Assembly (NCBI GenBank): GCA_041390025.1 | Contig: JAWKQR010000011.1 | Span: 87,136-151,135 of the forward strand | Source: JBFFMO01 sp041390025 | GTDB taxonomy: Bacteria; Myxococcota_A; Bradymonadia; Bradymonadales; Bradymonadaceae | Length of the DNA stretch: 64,000 bases | Direction: 5' to 3' | In this document: one piece after another, positions 62,822 to 64,000 of the stretch | Position numbering within the stretch: position 1 is the stretch's first letter | How the letters are laid out: the number at the start of each line of letters is the position of its first letter | The notes under the pieces: model-generated | Database searches by the model: none | What the model was told of the DNA's origin: nothing | The model's input: the letters and a program-made list of their open reading frames with translations, nothing else | Position numbers and translations under genes: made by a program

Positions 62822-63268
62822 ATGAACCGCATCGATATCAACGCGATTTTGCTCGCAACCGATTTCAGCGACCGCAGCGAAGCGGCTGAAAAATATGCTG
62901 TAACGCTCGCAAGTCAGGCCAATGCGGCGCTCCACGTCGTCACCGCGATCGAGCCTATCATGGGCATCGAGGATGGCGATGAGGATGCCGCCGAGTTTGA
63001 AGAGTTCTACGCCAAGCTGATTCGCCGAGCAGAACGCGAGCTGGAAAAGCGCTTGCACCTCTGGACGGAGATGCAGATGATCGTCAAACACCACATTCAG
63101 CTCGGCCATCGGTGGCGGGTCATCGTCGAGACTGCCGAGGCGGAGAATGTCGACCTACTGGTGCTCGGCCGAAGACACACAAGCTCTCCTACCGTGCTTG
63201 GTACGACGTCGCAGAAAGTCTTTTTGGGCAGCCAACGCCCGGTTCTGTTTGTTCCGGAAGCCACGTGA
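62822..63268 (+). CDS. Universal stress protein family
   Basis: 148 residues with the USP fold: NAILLATDFSDRSEAAEKYAV at the start and VDLLVLGRRHTSSPTVLGTTSQKV near residue 110. The usual ATP motif G-x2-G-x9-G-S/T is only partly kept. GGGAG precedes the ATG. The stop overlaps the start of rsmA as GTGA. Confidence 0.85.
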   Translation: MNRIDINAILLATDFSDRSEAAEKYAVTLASQANAALHVVTAIEPIMGIEDGDEDAAEFEEFYAKLIRRAERELEKRLHLWTEMQMIVKHHIQLGHRWRVIVETAEAENVDLLVLGRRHTSSPTVLGTTSQKVFLGSQRPVLFVPEAT

Positions 63269-64000
63269 TTCCCGCGCCACACGAGCTGCTGTCACGCTAT
63301 GAACATCACGCGAAGAAGCGTTTTGGTCAGCACTTCCTCTCGGACCCCAGCATTTTGGGACGGATTTGCGACGTCGCCGGAATCGTCGCTGGTCAACCTG
63401 TGTTGGAGATCGGTCCTGGGCCAGGCGGGCTGACTTCCGTCCTGATGGAGCGGGGCGCTGAGGTCACCGCCGTTGAGCTCGACCGTGACGCCTTGGCGTT
63501 CTTGGAGCAGGAGTTGGTGCCGCTCGGTCTGAAGGTTGTTTCGGGCGATGCGCGCAAGCTCGACTACGCGTTTGTGGACGAACGCTGGCGCTGCGTCGCC
63601 AATCTGCCTTACAACGTGGCGAACGAGATCACATTCGAGCTGCTCGAACACCCGTTCGCAAAATTGGCGCTCATGTACCAGCGCGAGGTTGCGGACCGCA
63701 TCTGCGCAACCGTGGGCGAGGACGGCTACAGCGCGCTGTCGGTGGCCATGCAGCTTCGGGCTAAGGTTCGTCGGGCTTTTGTGCTGCCGCCGGGGGCCTT
63801 TCGACCCCCTCCAAAGGTGCACAGTGCGGTGGTCGTGTTTGAGCCAATCCAAGGGACGCGCATTCCCGACGTGGCTGAGCGCAAACGGTTCGAGCGGATC
63901 GTGCGGGGGTCGTTCAGCGTTCGAAGGAAGATGCTCATCAACGGACTGAGAACCCTCGGCTTGGACCGAGATGTCGCGGTTGAGGCCGTCGTTGCCGCAG
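63265..64000 (+). CDS. rsmA: Ribosomal RNA small subunit methyltransferase A, partial (3' end outside window)
   Basis: The frame from GTG 63265 stays open to the right edge (~245 residues), giving KRFGQHFL and LEIGPGPGGLT (SAM-binding motif I), DARKLDY, then NLPYNVAN (motif IV) and PPPKVHSAVV. These are KsgA/RsmA signatures; the enzyme dimethylates two adenines near the 3' end of 16S rRNA. Starts as GTGA inside the USP stop. Confidence 0.94.
   Translation, partial: MIPAPHELLSRYEHHAKKRFGQHFLSDPSILGRICDVAGIVAGQPVLEIGPGPGGLTSVLMERGAEVTAVELDRDALAFLEQELVPLGLKVVSGDARKLDYAFVDERWRCVANLPYNVANEITFELLEHPFAKLALMYQREVADRICATVGEDGYSALSVAMQLRAKVRRAFVLPPGAFRPPPKVHSAVVVFEPIQGTRIPDVAERKRFERIVRGSFSVRRKMLINGLRTLGLDRDVAVEAVVAA

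Noticed and set aside
1..64000. Prophage, IS element, toxin-antitoxin or defence island
   Set aside because: No transposase, integrase, terminal repeats, phage structural gene, restriction or CRISPR-associated gene could be recognised.

Overview
The window looks like a chromosomal segment of a GC-rich, Gram-negative, delta-proteobacterial-type predator or scavenger lineage (Myxococcota / Bradymonadota-like). The indications are many predicted lipoproteins, four Hanks-type Ser/Thr kinases (three fused to ATPase and/or tetratricopeptide modules), an FHA protein, a Pal/CpoB envelope pair, Asn/Thr-rich lipoprotein linkers and a DM13 domain. No phage, IS element, integrase, CRISPR array or rRNA was seen. 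The content is mostly housekeeping and envelope, not a mobile island.

Layout. 1-8.8 kb: a partial unknown gene with an alpha/beta hydrolase, a membrane protein with a proline-rich tail, an acyl-CoA ligase, a polytopic DUF2723-type membrane protein, a PPP-type phosphatase lipoprotein, and a small HMA metallochaperone flanked by small secreted proteins. 8.8-13 kb: a giant kinase-ATPase-TPR protein and two lipoproteins. 13-20 kb (minus): alkaline-phosphatase-fold membrane protein, kinase, folE2, queD, pyrC, xthA, then tRNA-Pro. 20-24.5 kb (plus): secreted protein, parA, parB, lytic transglycosylase. 24.5-31.7 kb (minus): porin, large CehA/McbA-like lipoprotein, EF-hand-like protein, acyl-CoA carboxylase carboxyltransferase. 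31.8-35 kb (minus): an RNA-rich block with thrS, four tRNA-Ser isoacceptors, tRNA-Arg(ACG), tadA and SRP RNA. 35-39 kb: DsbA-like lipoprotein, CxxCH lipoprotein and MATE transporter. 38.5-44.5 kb (plus): pal, cpoB, metallophosphatase-like lipoprotein, suhB, lipoprotein, zinc-ribbon/FHA protein, TPR protein. 44.5-47.3 kb (minus): beta-lactamase-like hydrolase, LD-carboxypeptidase, DUF3108 protein. 47.5-59 kb: unknown 649-aa protein, GDP-mannose pyrophosphorylase, second kinase-ATPase-TPR protein, FAD protein, PEGA/TPR protein and a TPR-kinase. 59-64 kb: TPR lipoprotein, moaC, TatD-like, PAP2-like, universal stress protein, rsmA (cut by the edge).

Two window-wide properties matter to the reader. 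First, at least 12 genes, including the normally essential thrS and tadA, are broken by one or more one- or two-base indels, nearly all in short homopolymers. When each is undone the expected protein reads through. I therefore treat these as probable long-read sequencing errors rather than pseudogenes, and list them as single CDSs spanning the break. Second, the genome is extremely tightly packed: many co-directional genes overlap as ATGA, GTGA or TGATG, and eight of nine convergent pairs overlap at their stops, five of them on a single four-base word (ctag, ttag or ttaa).

Functional themes: envelope maintenance (Pal/CpoB, transglycosylase, LD-carboxypeptidase, DsbA, many lipoproteins), phosphosignalling (four kinases, a PPP phosphatase, one FHA reader), chromosome partitioning (ParAB), translation and RNA (thrS, tRNAs, tadA, ffs, rsmA), and pteridine/deazapurine and pyrimidine biosynthesis (folE2, queD, pyrC).
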